A DNA stretch of 12,435 nt from CAISDH01 sp964398805 (GTDB lineage Archaea > Micrarchaeota > Micrarchaeia > Micrarchaeales > Micrarchaeaceae). Shown here one piece after another: positions 5,722-12,223 of the stretch. The position numbers and the translations under genes are program-made. The notes below the pieces were generated by a model. It was not told where the DNA came from, searched no databases, and saw only the letters and a program-made list of their open reading frames with translations. The stretch spans positions 1 through 12,435 of the forward strand of contig CAYNNI010000031.1 in the NCBI GenBank assembly GCA_964398805.1. The letters are read 5' to 3'. Each line of letters opens with the position of its first letter. Position 1 is the stretch's first letter.

Positions 5722-7371
5722 ATGGCTGAAAATCAACTAGGCGGACAGCAGGTGTTACTTCTTCCAGAGGGCTCATCAAGGCTTCTGGGCAGGGATGCGC
5801 AGCGAACCAACATAGCAGTGGCTGTTGCTGTAGCGAGCGCGGTGAAGACCACGCTCGGCCCGAAGGGCATGGACAAGATGATGGTAAGCGACCTCGGGGA
5901 CATAGTGATAACCAACGACGGCGCCGCGATACTCGATGAGATGAACGTCGAGCATCCCGTCGCCAAGATAATGGTAGACATAGCCAAGACGCAGGACAAG
6001 GAAGTTGGGGACGGAACGACGACCGTTGTCGTGCTTACTGGGGAGCTGCTAAAGGGCGCAGGGGATCTCCTGGAGCAGGGAATACATCCGACAACTATAA
6101 TAAACGGCTACAAGATGGCTGCAGACAAGGCGAAGGAGATCTTGCTTGCGAACGCGAAGAAGGTGGGCGCGGACGACGAGCAGACGCTGCAGAAGATAGC
6201 GCAGGTGGCGATGGGCTCCAAGAATGTTGGCGACGACGAAGCGAAGCGCAGGATAAGCAAGCTCGTGATTGACGCGGTCAGGCAGGTCATGGAGAAGCGC
6301 CCAGACGGGACTGTCGTGGTAGACCATGACTTCATAAAGATCGAGAAGAAGGCCGGCGGCGGAGTCAACGACACAGCGCTCATAAACGGCGTCCTCATAG
6401 ACAAGGAGGTCGCGCATCCGGGCATGCCCAAGTCGATAAGCAACGCCAAGATCGCGCTGCTCGACCTCGCCCTTGAGATTGAGAAGACCGAGACGGACGC
6501 AAGGATAGAGATAACCTCGCCGAACCAGATGCAGGAGTTCCTGCAGCAGGAGGAGCACATACTCAAGGACATGGCCGAGAAGATATCGAAGAGCACGGCC
6601 AAGGTCATCTTCACCCAGAAGGGCATAGACGACGTGGCTCAGCACTTCCTTTCCAAGCTGGGCATAATGGCTGTGCGCAGGGTCAAAAAGAGCGACATCG
6701 AGAAGCTCGCGCGGGCTACGAAGGCGAAGATAGTCACGAGCCTGGACGACCTCTCGGAGAAGGACCTAGGCTTTGCCGGGCTTGTGGAAGAGCGCAAGAT
6801 CAGCGGCGAGCAGATGGTCTTCGTGGAGAAGTGCAAGGATCCGAAGAGCGTGACGATATTCATACGCGGAGGCACGCAGCAGGTCGTGGACGAGGCCGAG
6901 AGGTCCATAGTCGACGACATCGGCGCGGTGTCAAGCGTCATAGAGCGCGGCTACTACGTCATCGGCGGAGGCAGCATAGAGATGGACCTCGCCAACGGCA
7001 TGAGGAACTACGCAGCGGACGTGGGAGGCAGGGAGCAGCTTGCGATACAGAAGTTCGCGGACGCGCTCGAATCCGCTGTGCCCAAGACGCTGGCGGAGAA
7101 CGCGGGCATGGACGCCATAGACACCATAGTGCAGCTCAGGAGCAAGCACAAGAGCAAGGAGGGCAGCCCGTTCGGCGTCGACGTGATAAGGAACACGATA
7201 AACGACATGGGCAAGCTGGGCATCATAGAGCCCCTCAAGATGAAGGAGCAGGTGATAGAGAGCGCCAGCGAAGCCGCGGAGATAATCATGCGCATAGACG
7301 ACATGATAAGCGCGAAGGGGAAGGCACCCATGGGGCCTCGCGGCCCCGGCGAGATGGGTGGTGAGGAGTGA
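5722..7371 (+). CDS. ths: Thermosome subunit (group II chaperonin)
   Basis: A 549-residue protein that forms the double-ring, lid-closing archaeal chaperonin in the cytoplasm and folds proteins with ATP. Diagnostic motifs are all present: TTLGPKGMDKM (residues 43-53), ITNDGAAIL (63-71), the ATPase loop GDGTTT (96-101), VAHPGMP in the apical/intermediate region, and GGGSIEMDLA in the returning equatorial domain. The C-terminus is Gly/Met-rich (PMGPRGPGEMGGEE), like the flexible tails that fill the chaperonin cavity. The ATG at 5722 is chosen because the family begins close to this point and a TTG upstream would overlap the TATA box. Length and motifs look intact. It is the only chaperonin gene visible; a second subunit elsewhere cannot be excluded. 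adkA follows closely. Confidence 0.97.
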   Translation: MAENQLGGQQVLLLPEGSSRLLGRDAQRTNIAVAVAVASAVKTTLGPKGMDKMMVSDLGDIVITNDGAAILDEMNVEHPVAKIMVDIAKTQDKEVGDGTTTVVVLTGELLKGAGDLLEQGIHPTTIINGYKMAADKAKEILLANAKKVGADDEQTLQKIAQVAMGSKNVGDDEAKRRISKLVIDAVRQVMEKRPDGTVVVDHDFIKIEKKAGGGVNDTALINGVLIDKEVAHPGMPKSISNAKIALLDLALEIEKTETDARIEITSPNQMQEFLQQEEHILKDMAEKISKSTAKVIFTQKGIDDVAQHFLSKLGIMAVRRVKKSDIEKLARATKAKIVTSLDDLSEKDLGFAGLVEERKISGEQMVFVEKCKDPKSVTIFIRGGTQQVVDEAERSIVDDIGAVSSVIERGYYVIGGGSIEMDLANGMRNYAADVGGREQLAIQKFADALESAVPKTLAENAGMDAIDTIVQLRSKHKSKEGSPFGVDVIRNTINDMGKLGIIEPLKMKEQVIESASEAAEIIMRIDDMISAKGKAPMGPRGPGEMGGEE

Positions 7372-7398
7372 CTCTTGCTAGATTGGGTTGATTCTGAG

Positions 7399-7977
7399 AT
7401 GCACGCGATAATAGTTGCAGGAGTCCCTGGCGCAGGAAAGACCACCATCATGGACAACGTTGCGAAGAGCAACAACTACAAGTTCGTCAATGTAGGGGAT
7501 ATGATGATGACGCTCGGGAAGGAGCGGGGGTACTTCACGGAAAGGGACAGGATGCGCTATTTCACGAACCTGATCAGGAAAGAGCTCGTGCATGAGGTGT
7601 TTGAGAGCATATCGAAGATGGAGGGCAACATAGTGGTAGATACCCATGCAAGCGTCGAGGAGCACGGCAGGTACATGCCGGGCCTGCCTACTGACGCAGT
7701 CGAGCCGATAAAAGACTCGCTCCTGGCGCTGGTTTGCATAGACGCGACAACGCAGGAGATTATGGAAAGGCGCATGAAAGACACTACGAGGCAGCGCGAG
7801 GTCGAGACTGCGGAAACGATAGACGTGCAGAGGATAATAAACATCTCGGTGCTGTCCGCGATGTCGCTGACGTACGACGTGCCGCTGTTCGTGGTGCCCA
7901 ACGAGGAGGGCAAGATAGACCTGAGCGTTGATATATTCAAGAAGTACATTGCGGACATATTCAGTGAATCGAGATGA
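7399..7977 (+). CDS. adkA: Adenylate kinase, archaeal type
   Basis: A 192-residue protein that interconverts ATP + AMP and 2 ADP. The P-loop GVPGAGKT is at residues 8-15, followed by FVNVGDMM, the acidic VVDTHAS segment, a lid/CORE region RRMKDTTRQREVETAE, and NISVLSAMSLTYDVPLFVV, all typical of the archaeal AdkA family rather than bacterial Adk. With the ATG at 7399 it has the usual length of about 190 residues. TTG at 7375 is an alternative: it has a strong GGAG site 6 nt upstream, overlapping the end of the thermosome gene, and would add 8 residues (MLDWVDSE). The 3' end overlaps the DUF106 start by 4 bp (ATGA), indicating translational coupling. Confidence 0.93.
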   Translation: MHAIIVAGVPGAGKTTIMDNVAKSNNYKFVNVGDMMMTLGKERGYFTERDRMRYFTNLIRKELVHEVFESISKMEGNIVVDTHASVEEHGRYMPGLPTDAVEPIKDSLLALVCIDATTQEIMERRMKDTTRQREVETAETIDVQRIINISVLSAMSLTYDVPLFVVPNEEGKIDLSVDIFKKYIADIFSESR

Positions 7978-8471
7978 CCCTTTCAATGGCGGCTGAGCTT
8001 GCCGTGTTCGGGATTGCGGCGGCATACACCCTCGCGTCCATAGCGCTGCAGAGGAGGCTTGCGGATCCCAAGAAGCAGAGGGAGATACAGTACACGCTCA
8101 GCGCGCTGTCCCGGGAACTGAACGCGATGGCGAAGAGCAACGCCACGCAGGAGGCGATGAAGGCGAAGCAGCAGGAGCTCATGCCGCTCATGTCGAAGAG
8201 CATGATGTCGCAGTTCAAGCCCATGTTCGTGATACTGCCCATCTTCCTGGTGCTTTATTACTGGATACTGCCTTCTGTGCCCGCGTGGTTCCCGGCGCTG
8301 TTCGGGGTGGACGGCGCCAAGTCCGTGCAGAGCTTCTTCTTCATGGTCGTTTTGGTTATGGGGTTCGCCGCCTCGGTAGCAGTCATGGTGTATGACAGGA
8401 AGAAGGCGAAGGAAGAGATGAAGGAGCGCGAGGTCGCGCCTAGCGCAAGCAATGCGAGGAATCCTACATAG
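7974..8471 (+). CDS. DUF106 / EMC3-TMCO1 family membrane protein (Ylp1-like)
   Basis: A 165-residue protein with three hydrophobic helices (about residues 5-25, 83-102 and 121-143). A charged, Met/Gln-rich helical stretch between the first and second (ADPKKQREIQ to MSKSMMSQ) is probably a cytosolic coiled coil. This layout and the lysine-rich C-terminus match archaeal DUF106 proteins, related to YidC/Oxa1 and eukaryotic EMC3/TMCO1, which help insert membrane proteins. The position just after adkA is the conserved archaeal one, usually also next to secY. The start overlaps the adkA stop. Its own stop (8469-8471) abuts the Shine-Dalgarno site of rpl34e. Confidence 0.9.
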   Translation: MTLSMAAELAVFGIAAAYTLASIALQRRLADPKKQREIQYTLSALSRELNAMAKSNATQEAMKAKQQELMPLMSKSMMSQFKPMFVILPIFLVLYYWILPSVPAWFPALFGVDGAKSVQSFFFMVVLVMGFAASVAVMVYDRKKAKEEMKEREVAPSASNARNPT

Positions 8472-8474
8472 GTG
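8470..8474 (+). promoter_or_regulatory. Shine-Dalgarno site that sets the rpl34e start
   Basis: AGGTG followed by TTACG and then ATT. ssb has AGGTG followed by TACGC and then ATG, and the DUF929 gene has GGTG followed by ACGTG and then TTG. The shared 5-nt spacing is the main evidence that translation of rpl34e starts at ATT 8480. The site overlaps the DUF106 stop codon, so coupling of the two genes is likely. Confidence 0.65.
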
Positions 8475-8479
8475 TTACG

Positions 8480-8797
8480 ATTCCAGCCCCAAGACACCGA
8501 TCAAAAAGCTACAGGGAAGTGCAGCGCGTGACTTCCAAGCACAGGACGGTCATACACTACAGGAGGGCGAAGCCGTCGCTGCCCCACTGCGCGGTGTGCA
8601 GAAAGGAACTGCAGGGCATAAGCGTGAAAGGAGGGCGAAGCCGTCGCACGACCAACAGGCTGTTCGGCGGGACGCTTTGCGCCAACTGCACCGCAGAGAT
8701 CATAGAGCTTGGAAACCGGGTCGAGCATGGCGAGATACGGCTTGACGAGATAGGCATACGGCAGAGGACCTTCGTACTGCAGCTAGTGTCGCACTAG
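8480..8797 (+). CDS. rpl34e: Large-subunit ribosomal protein L34e, apparent ATT start
   Basis: A zinc-ribbon ribosomal protein: HYRRAKPS, then CAVC and, after RLFGG, CANC, giving the two CxxC pairs expected to bind zinc. L34e proteins normally begin MPxPRxRSxS; here the matching PAPRHRSKSYREV is preceded by ATT (8480-8482), with AGGTG (8470-8474) exactly 5 nt upstream. No ATG, GTG or TTG occurs in frame between the previous stop region and this point. The first GTG (8519) would delete 13 conserved residues. I therefore read ATT as the start (105 residues). The C-terminal 35 residues after CANC are longer than is common. An exact 19-nt repeat lies inside the gene (8561-8579 and 8629-8647). Confidence 0.85.
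   Translation: MPAPRHRSKSYREVQRVTSKHRTVIHYRRAKPSLPHCAVCRKELQGISVKGGRSRRTTNRLFGGTLCANCTAEIIELGNRVEHGEIRLDEIGIRQRTFVLQLVSH
8561..8647 (+). repeat. Exact 19-nt direct repeat inside rpl34e (68-bp offset)
   Basis: The 19-nt string AGGAGGGCGAAGCCGTCGC occurs at 8561-8579 and again at 8629-8647. The offset of 68 is not a multiple of three. The first copy encodes RRAKPS, a conserved L34e segment, and the second encodes GGRSR in another frame, within the loop between the two CxxC pairs. Flanking bases differ on both sides. Confidence 0.9.
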
Positions 8798-8804
8798 TGA
8801 GCCT

Positions 8805-9356
8805 GTGTTGAGGATATGCATCAGCGGCCTGAGCGCGAGTGGCAAAACCACAATAGGCAACGCGCTGGCCAAGGAGCTGGGCATAATGCACATCACGAAG
8901 GTCAACATCAAAACCTACAAGCGGTTCGTCCGCGAGAACGGAGGCCCGGGAGAGGCAAGCAGGAAGATACGGGCGGAAACCTCAGACGCGAGGTATGCCA
9001 AGGATTTCGACAGGGAGGTGATAGAGCTCGCGAAGAGGAACAACTGCGTCGTTACCACGTGGCTCGGCCCGTGGACCGTAAAGAACGCCACGCTGAGGGT
9101 GTGGCTGAACACCGGCTTCGAGGAGCGGGCGAGGAGGCGCGCTGTCGGGAAGCGCATAAGCATGCGGCTGGCGAAGAAGCAGATGATGGAGAAGGACACC
9201 GTCGCGATAAGGAATTTCAAGGAGGTCTACGACATAGATATCATGGACCACAGCATATTCGACATAGAGATAAATACGGAGAAGTTCACAAGGAAAGAGG
9301 AGGTCGCAATGATAGCGATGCTTGCGCTTGGAAAGGAAAATGGTAGATTTAGATGA
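8805..9356 (+). CDS. cmk: Cytidylate kinase, archaeal type
   Basis: A 183-residue P-loop kinase that phosphorylates CMP/dCMP. The Walker A motif GLSASGKT is at residues 8-15, followed by a basic substrate-binding region and VTTWLGPWTVKNATLRVWLNT, matching the AWMxxxADLKVWL strand of archaeal Cmk, then ERARRRAVGKR (lid-like arginines) and a C-terminal DIMDHSIFDIEINTEKFT typical of the family. The start is GTG 8805 or the adjacent TTG 8808; both lie 7-10 nt after the rpl34e stop, with only a weak GTGAG before them. The 3' end overlaps rpl14e by 4 bp (ATGA). Its place between L34e and L14e is the conserved archaeal arrangement. Confidence 0.92.
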   Translation: MLRICISGLSASGKTTIGNALAKELGIMHITKVNIKTYKRFVRENGGPGEASRKIRAETSDARYAKDFDREVIELAKRNNCVVTTWLGPWTVKNATLRVWLNTGFEERARRRAVGKRISMRLAKKQMMEKDTVAIRNFKEVYDIDIMDHSIFDIEINTEKFTRKEEVAMIAMLALGKENGRFR

Positions 9357-9604
9357 CGAACGCTCTTTTGCAGGTAGGCAGGGTCTGCGTGAAGAAGTAC
9401 GGCCGCGACGCTGGAAGCAGGGCGGTGATAACGAAGCTTCTGGACGGAAACTTTGTTGGGATAATCACGGCCAAGAGGCCGAAGGAACGGCGCTGCAATG
9501 CGGCGCACCTCGAGTTCCTTGACGAGGTCATAGACGCGAGCAACAAGGAGCTCGTGAACAGGACCCTGGGAGTAGAGCAGAAGAAGCCTACTGCTGCCCG
9601 TTGA
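9353..9604 (+). CDS. rpl14e: Large-subunit ribosomal protein L14e
   Basis: An 83-residue KOW-type SH3-like ribosomal protein. VGRVCVKKYGRDAGSRAVI, then GNFVGIITAKRPKERRCNAAHLEFLDEVID, follow the family pattern (VGRxCxKxxGRxAGxxxVV ... RRRCNxxHLEPL). The length is normal for archaeal L14e. It starts inside the cmk stop (ATGA), so it is probably coupled to cmk. It ends the plus-strand cluster and overlaps the convergent Mre11-like gene by 17 bp. The cbf5 pseudouridine synthase that often follows L14e in archaea is absent here. Confidence 0.93.
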   Translation: MTNALLQVGRVCVKKYGRDAGSRAVITKLLDGNFVGIITAKRPKERRCNAAHLEFLDEVIDASNKELVNRTLGVEQKKPTAAR

Positions 9605-10793
9605 GCAGATCCAGGACGGCATTCAGGACCTTGTCCTTGCTTGCGTCGTCGCTCAGCATTTCGAATAGCTTCTGGGGATGTGCTCCCTCGAATTTCTTCT
9701 CCCTCAGCTTTTCTGAGAGAATGCCAAGCCCGCGCTCCTTTACGCTCATGTCTCCGAACTTCCCGTCCCTGACCGCGTCGGCGCTGCTCTCCATCTCGGG
9801 GCTGGTCAGGCCGGAGCTGTCCACGCTCACGGTTGCCTTGCCTGCGTATTTTATGGACAGAGCGCGCAGATCCAGGTCCGCGCCCGTAAAGCCGTCCTTT
9901 ATCATGCCATCCACGTCGAGCCTTATCAAGGGCATGCCGCCTCCTTCGCGAAGCGTTGCCTCTATGGCGCGCTCGCACGCCGCTCTGACCTCTTCTGGGG
10001 CTGCGGATTCGAAGCTGAGCTTCTTAACCACGAAACGTCGCGAGTTGATGTGCTCAAACGTGTGCGAATAAGTGGAAGTGTCGAACACGATGAAGCCTTT
10101 CCGCTCCTGCTCGGCTTCCTTCAGCTGCGTCAGCACCGTGCTACCGGGGACAAGAAGCTTCTTTCCGTGTATCTCGGCCTCTGCCTTGCTGTGTATGTGC
10201 CCGCACAGATACAAATCGAAGCCTTCCGGAAGGTCCTGGTAGCGGATGAAGCGGTCGCTGAAGGGCAGCATCTCGTACAGGGACTGGTGGAACATGAAGA
10301 TGTTGAACGCGCCTTCTTCTGGGGAGGGCTTCAGCTGCTGCAGCTTCTCCTTTATGTGGTCCTCGGACAGGCCTCCGAGCCCGAAGACTGCGACGCGCTC
10401 TCCGTCTTTCTCTATGACGGTCGTGGCCTCGCTCGTGTCTATAAGAAGGCCAGCAAGCGAAAGGAGGCTGAGAGGGTTGTCCTTGCCCTCGGAAGTGCGC
10501 TCGTGTGTGCCGGAGATTGCGATTATCGGCAGGTGGGTGTATACCTTGGTGCCGCTGGACCTGAAAGAGACTACCTTTGCGCCCCACTTCCTGTCGGATA
10601 ATGGCCTGAACAGCCCTATTGCATCTGCTATCACTTCCGGCTTGGGAAAGCGCTTGTCGAATATGTCGCCCGGAAGCAGTATGGCGTCAGCCTCCGCGCT
10701 CGCCTTCTCAAGAGCTTCCCGGGCCTGGGACAGCGCATCCTCTGCAAAGCGTTCGCAGCCTATGTGCAGGTCAGAGACCACCGCGATCCTCAT
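9588..10793 (-). CDS. Mre11/SbcD-like metallophosphoesterase (DNA repair nuclease family)
   Basis: A 401-residue protein with calcineurin-like phosphoesterase motifs: SDLHIG (Asp8, His10), GDIFD (Asp43), SGTHE (95-98), MFHQS (His169) and LCGHIH (His199, His201). The HQS and GHIH elements and the length fit the Mre11/SbcD group of manganese-dependent DNA nucleases. The third motif, usually GNHD, is GTHE, replacing a metal-ligand Asn by Thr. This may mark a subfamily or altered activity. The C-terminal 150 residues (capping or helical region, with LTSPEMESSADAV and an Arg/Lys/Glu-rich stretch) are less recognisable. No Rad50-type ATPase gene is adjacent. A TATA box inside the end of the DHH gene gives it a near-leaderless mRNA; read-through from the pfdB-DHH unit is also possible. 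Confidence 0.82.
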   Translation of the reverse strand: MRIAVVSDLHIGCERFAEDALSQAREALEKASAEADAILLPGDIFDKRFPKPEVIADAIGLFRPLSDRKWGAKVVSFRSSGTKVYTHLPIIAISGTHERTSEGKDNPLSLLSLAGLLIDTSEATTVIEKDGERVAVFGLGGLSEDHIKEKLQQLKPSPEEGAFNIFMFHQSLYEMLPFSDRFIRYQDLPEGFDLYLCGHIHSKAEAEIHGKKLLVPGSTVLTQLKEAEQERKGFIVFDTSTYSHTFEHINSRRFVVKKLSFESAAPEEVRAACERAIEATLREGGGMPLIRLDVDGMIKDGFTGADLDLRALSIKYAGKATVSVDSSGLTSPEMESSADAVRDGKFGDMSVKERGLGILSEKLREKKFEGAHPQKLFEMLSDDASKDKVLNAVLDLLNGQQ

Positions 10794-10820
10794 GCGCTCG
10801 TGAGATATTGCGCAGCAGAG

Positions 10821-10830
10821 TTTATAGCGC
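10821..10830 (-). promoter_or_regulatory. TATA box for the Mre11-like gene
   Basis: The minus strand reads GCGCTATAAA, with its centre about 31 nt before the ATG at 10793, predicting a start site about 5 nt upstream of the start codon. It lies at the very end of the upstream DHH gene, so the two may be transcribed both together and separately. Confidence 0.5.
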
Positions 10831-11819
10831 TAGCTCCGGGGGTTGCGGCCCGCGACCGCCTCGATGAAGCTGTCGATGAACGCCTGCACCGCGGTTGCGT
10901 CGCTCCCGTATGCGCCTGCTGCGCAGGGATGCCCGCCGCCGCGGCCCTTTATCAGCGGCGCCAGGGACACCATGGTGCGCCCAATGTGTATGCCACGCTC
11001 GCGGTCAAGTAGCGGGCGCAGCCTTGCAGAGAAGGATACCTCGGTCCTGCCTACAGAATAGAAGAGCGCCGCGTCGGCGCCGACCTTTATCGCGTCATCC
11101 GCCGCGATGTTAGCGTGGAAGCTCTTGCCTATAGAGAAGACCAAGCCGCCTTTTATCGATACGTCTGAGTGGAACAGGTCCTTCATCGCATCGAGCCGGT
11201 TCTCCGGAGCAGGCGTGCGGCGCATGTCGGACAGCAGGGTCTGGTAATCCTTCTTGGCGATCTTGAGAAGCTCGCCTATCTGCGTGAATGTGTAGGGCGT
11301 AGAGTTCCTGAATTCGGCCGAATCCGAGACTATTCCGGATGCGAGGAGCTCCGCTGTCTTGCCGTCCAGGGCGAAGGCGAGCGACTTCAGGATGTCGAAC
11401 ACTATGCTTGACGTTGAGGTGTAGGATTCGTCCTCGAACGCGAGGATAGAGCCTCTTGGAAGGTTCTGGGGGGCATGGTGGTCGATTATCAGTGTCTCCT
11501 TGGCCGTGGCGGACAGCTTCTCTTTGAACGAGCCGCAGTCCTCGAAATTGTTGACGTCGACCAGGATTATCAGTTCCGCGTCCTTGTCGAAGGAGGTCGT
11601 CACGGAAGCCGAATGGAAGCCGAGTCTGTCCAGGGCGTGCTTAGAGTTTGAGGTTATGAAGTCGGGAGTCGCTATTGTGGAATGGGGGAAGTATTCGGAG
11701 AGGGAGAACGCGGACGCGACCGAGTCCGTGTCGCCTATGGAATGGAACGTTATCATGACGCGCGAATTCCTGTGCGATTCAATCGTGCGCTTCAATTCTT
11801 CAAAATCGAGGGCGCGCAT
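10830..11819 (-). CDS. DHH-DHHA1 family phosphoesterase (RecJ/NrnA-like)
   Basis: A 329-residue protein with the full catalytic set: TFHSIGDTDS (His26, Asp30, Asp32), LVDVNN (Asp88), the name-giving IDHHA (113-115), GIVSDSAEF (Asp166) and, in the C-terminal DHHA1 domain, GRGGGHPCAAGA (about 292-303). Such enzymes use two Mn2+ ions to cut short RNAs, cyclic dinucleotides or single-stranded DNA. The compact two-domain form without an OB domain is closer to the archaeal nanoRNase/RecJ-like group, but the substrate cannot be decided. It follows pfdB by only 4 nt, so the two form an operon. The adjacent Mre11-like nuclease hints at, but does not prove, a shared nucleic-acid turnover role. Confidence 0.9.
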   Translation of the reverse strand: MRALDFEELKRTIESHRNSRVMITFHSIGDTDSVASAFSLSEYFPHSTIATPDFITSNSKHALDRLGFHSASVTTSFDKDAELIILVDVNNFEDCGSFKEKLSATAKETLIIDHHAPQNLPRGSILAFEDESYTSTSSIVFDILKSLAFALDGKTAELLASGIVSDSAEFRNSTPYTFTQIGELLKIAKKDYQTLLSDMRRTPAPENRLDAMKDLFHSDVSIKGGLVFSIGKSFHANIAADDAIKVGADAALFYSVGRTEVSFSARLRPLLDRERGIHIGRTMVSLAPLIKGRGGGHPCAAGAYGSDATAVQAFIDSFIEAVAGRNPRS

Positions 11820-11823
11820 CCTA

Positions 11824-12165
11824 TCAGGCTTGCTTTAGCGCCTTAAGAGCCTCTGTTATGGTGCTCCGGAGCGCCTGCTCCTTCTTTGAGAGCTCGTCGT
11901 ACTGCTTGCCCACTATGCCCAGGCGCATGTCCGTGGTCTCCTGCTTCTCCTTCATGTCATTGAGCGCCTTGTCCTTGCTTACCTCGACCATCGCGCCGCC
12001 TACCGCAAGGTACAGCTTGCCCGTGCTCTTCTCTATCTCAGCGAGCGCCTGCCTGTATTCGTCGCGCTGGGCGGTAAACTGCTCCTTCTGTATCGCAAGG
12101 GACTGCAGCTGCTCTTGGAGCATCTGGTACTCTTTCGTCACCTTCTCCAACTGATCCCTGTCCAT
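11824..12165 (-). CDS. pfdB: Prefoldin beta subunit
   Basis: A 113-residue beta-type prefoldin: an N-terminal coiled-coil helix (DQLEKVTKEYQMLQEQLQSL), a central strand pair around STGKLYLAVGGAMVEVSK (the KxYxxVGxxxV signature), and a second long helix with MKEKQETTDMRLGIVGKQYDEL. Six subunits (two alpha, four beta) form a jellyfish-shaped co-chaperone that passes unfolded proteins to the thermosome, whose gene is also in this window. The start MDRDQ (ATG 12165) is fixed by family length and a TATA box 26 nt upstream. The frame extends to 12231, but that part lies over the promoter. It is followed after 4 nt by the DHH gene. Confidence 0.93.
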   Translation of the reverse strand: MDRDQLEKVTKEYQMLQEQLQSLAIQKEQFTAQRDEYRQALAEIEKSTGKLYLAVGGAMVEVSKDKALNDMKEKQETTDMRLGIVGKQYDELSKKEQALRSTITEALKALKQA

Positions 12166-12186
12166 GGTAGTGTATGCGCACCAAAA

Positions 12187-12197
12187 GCTATATAGGA
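12187..12197 (-). promoter_or_regulatory. TATA box for the pfdB-DHH operon
   Basis: CTATATAG (12188-12195, palindromic) is centred 26-27 nt before the pfdB ATG, predicting transcription from the start codon itself. No Shine-Dalgarno site is present. The transposon-like right end begins about 30 bp further upstream, so the core promoter is intact but distal control sequence may have been displaced. Confidence 0.6.
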
Positions 12198-12223
12198 GAG
12201 CTTTTGAATCGGAGGCGATAGCT

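Noticed and set aside
6049..6645. Two long minus-strand frames (198 and 172 codons) opposite the thermosome gene
   Set aside because: The plus strand encodes an intact thermosome with all motifs; the antisense frames show no family resemblance and follow from its codon bias.
8452..8745. 97-codon plus frame overlapping rpl34e
   Set aside because: It shifts out of the zinc-ribbon frame, has low-complexity Arg/Gln/His content and no clear family; rpl34e explains the region.
10050..10803. Plus-strand frames of 183-185 codons opposite the Mre11-like gene
   Set aside because: They mirror a well-supported minus-strand gene with phosphoesterase motifs and have no recognisable domains.
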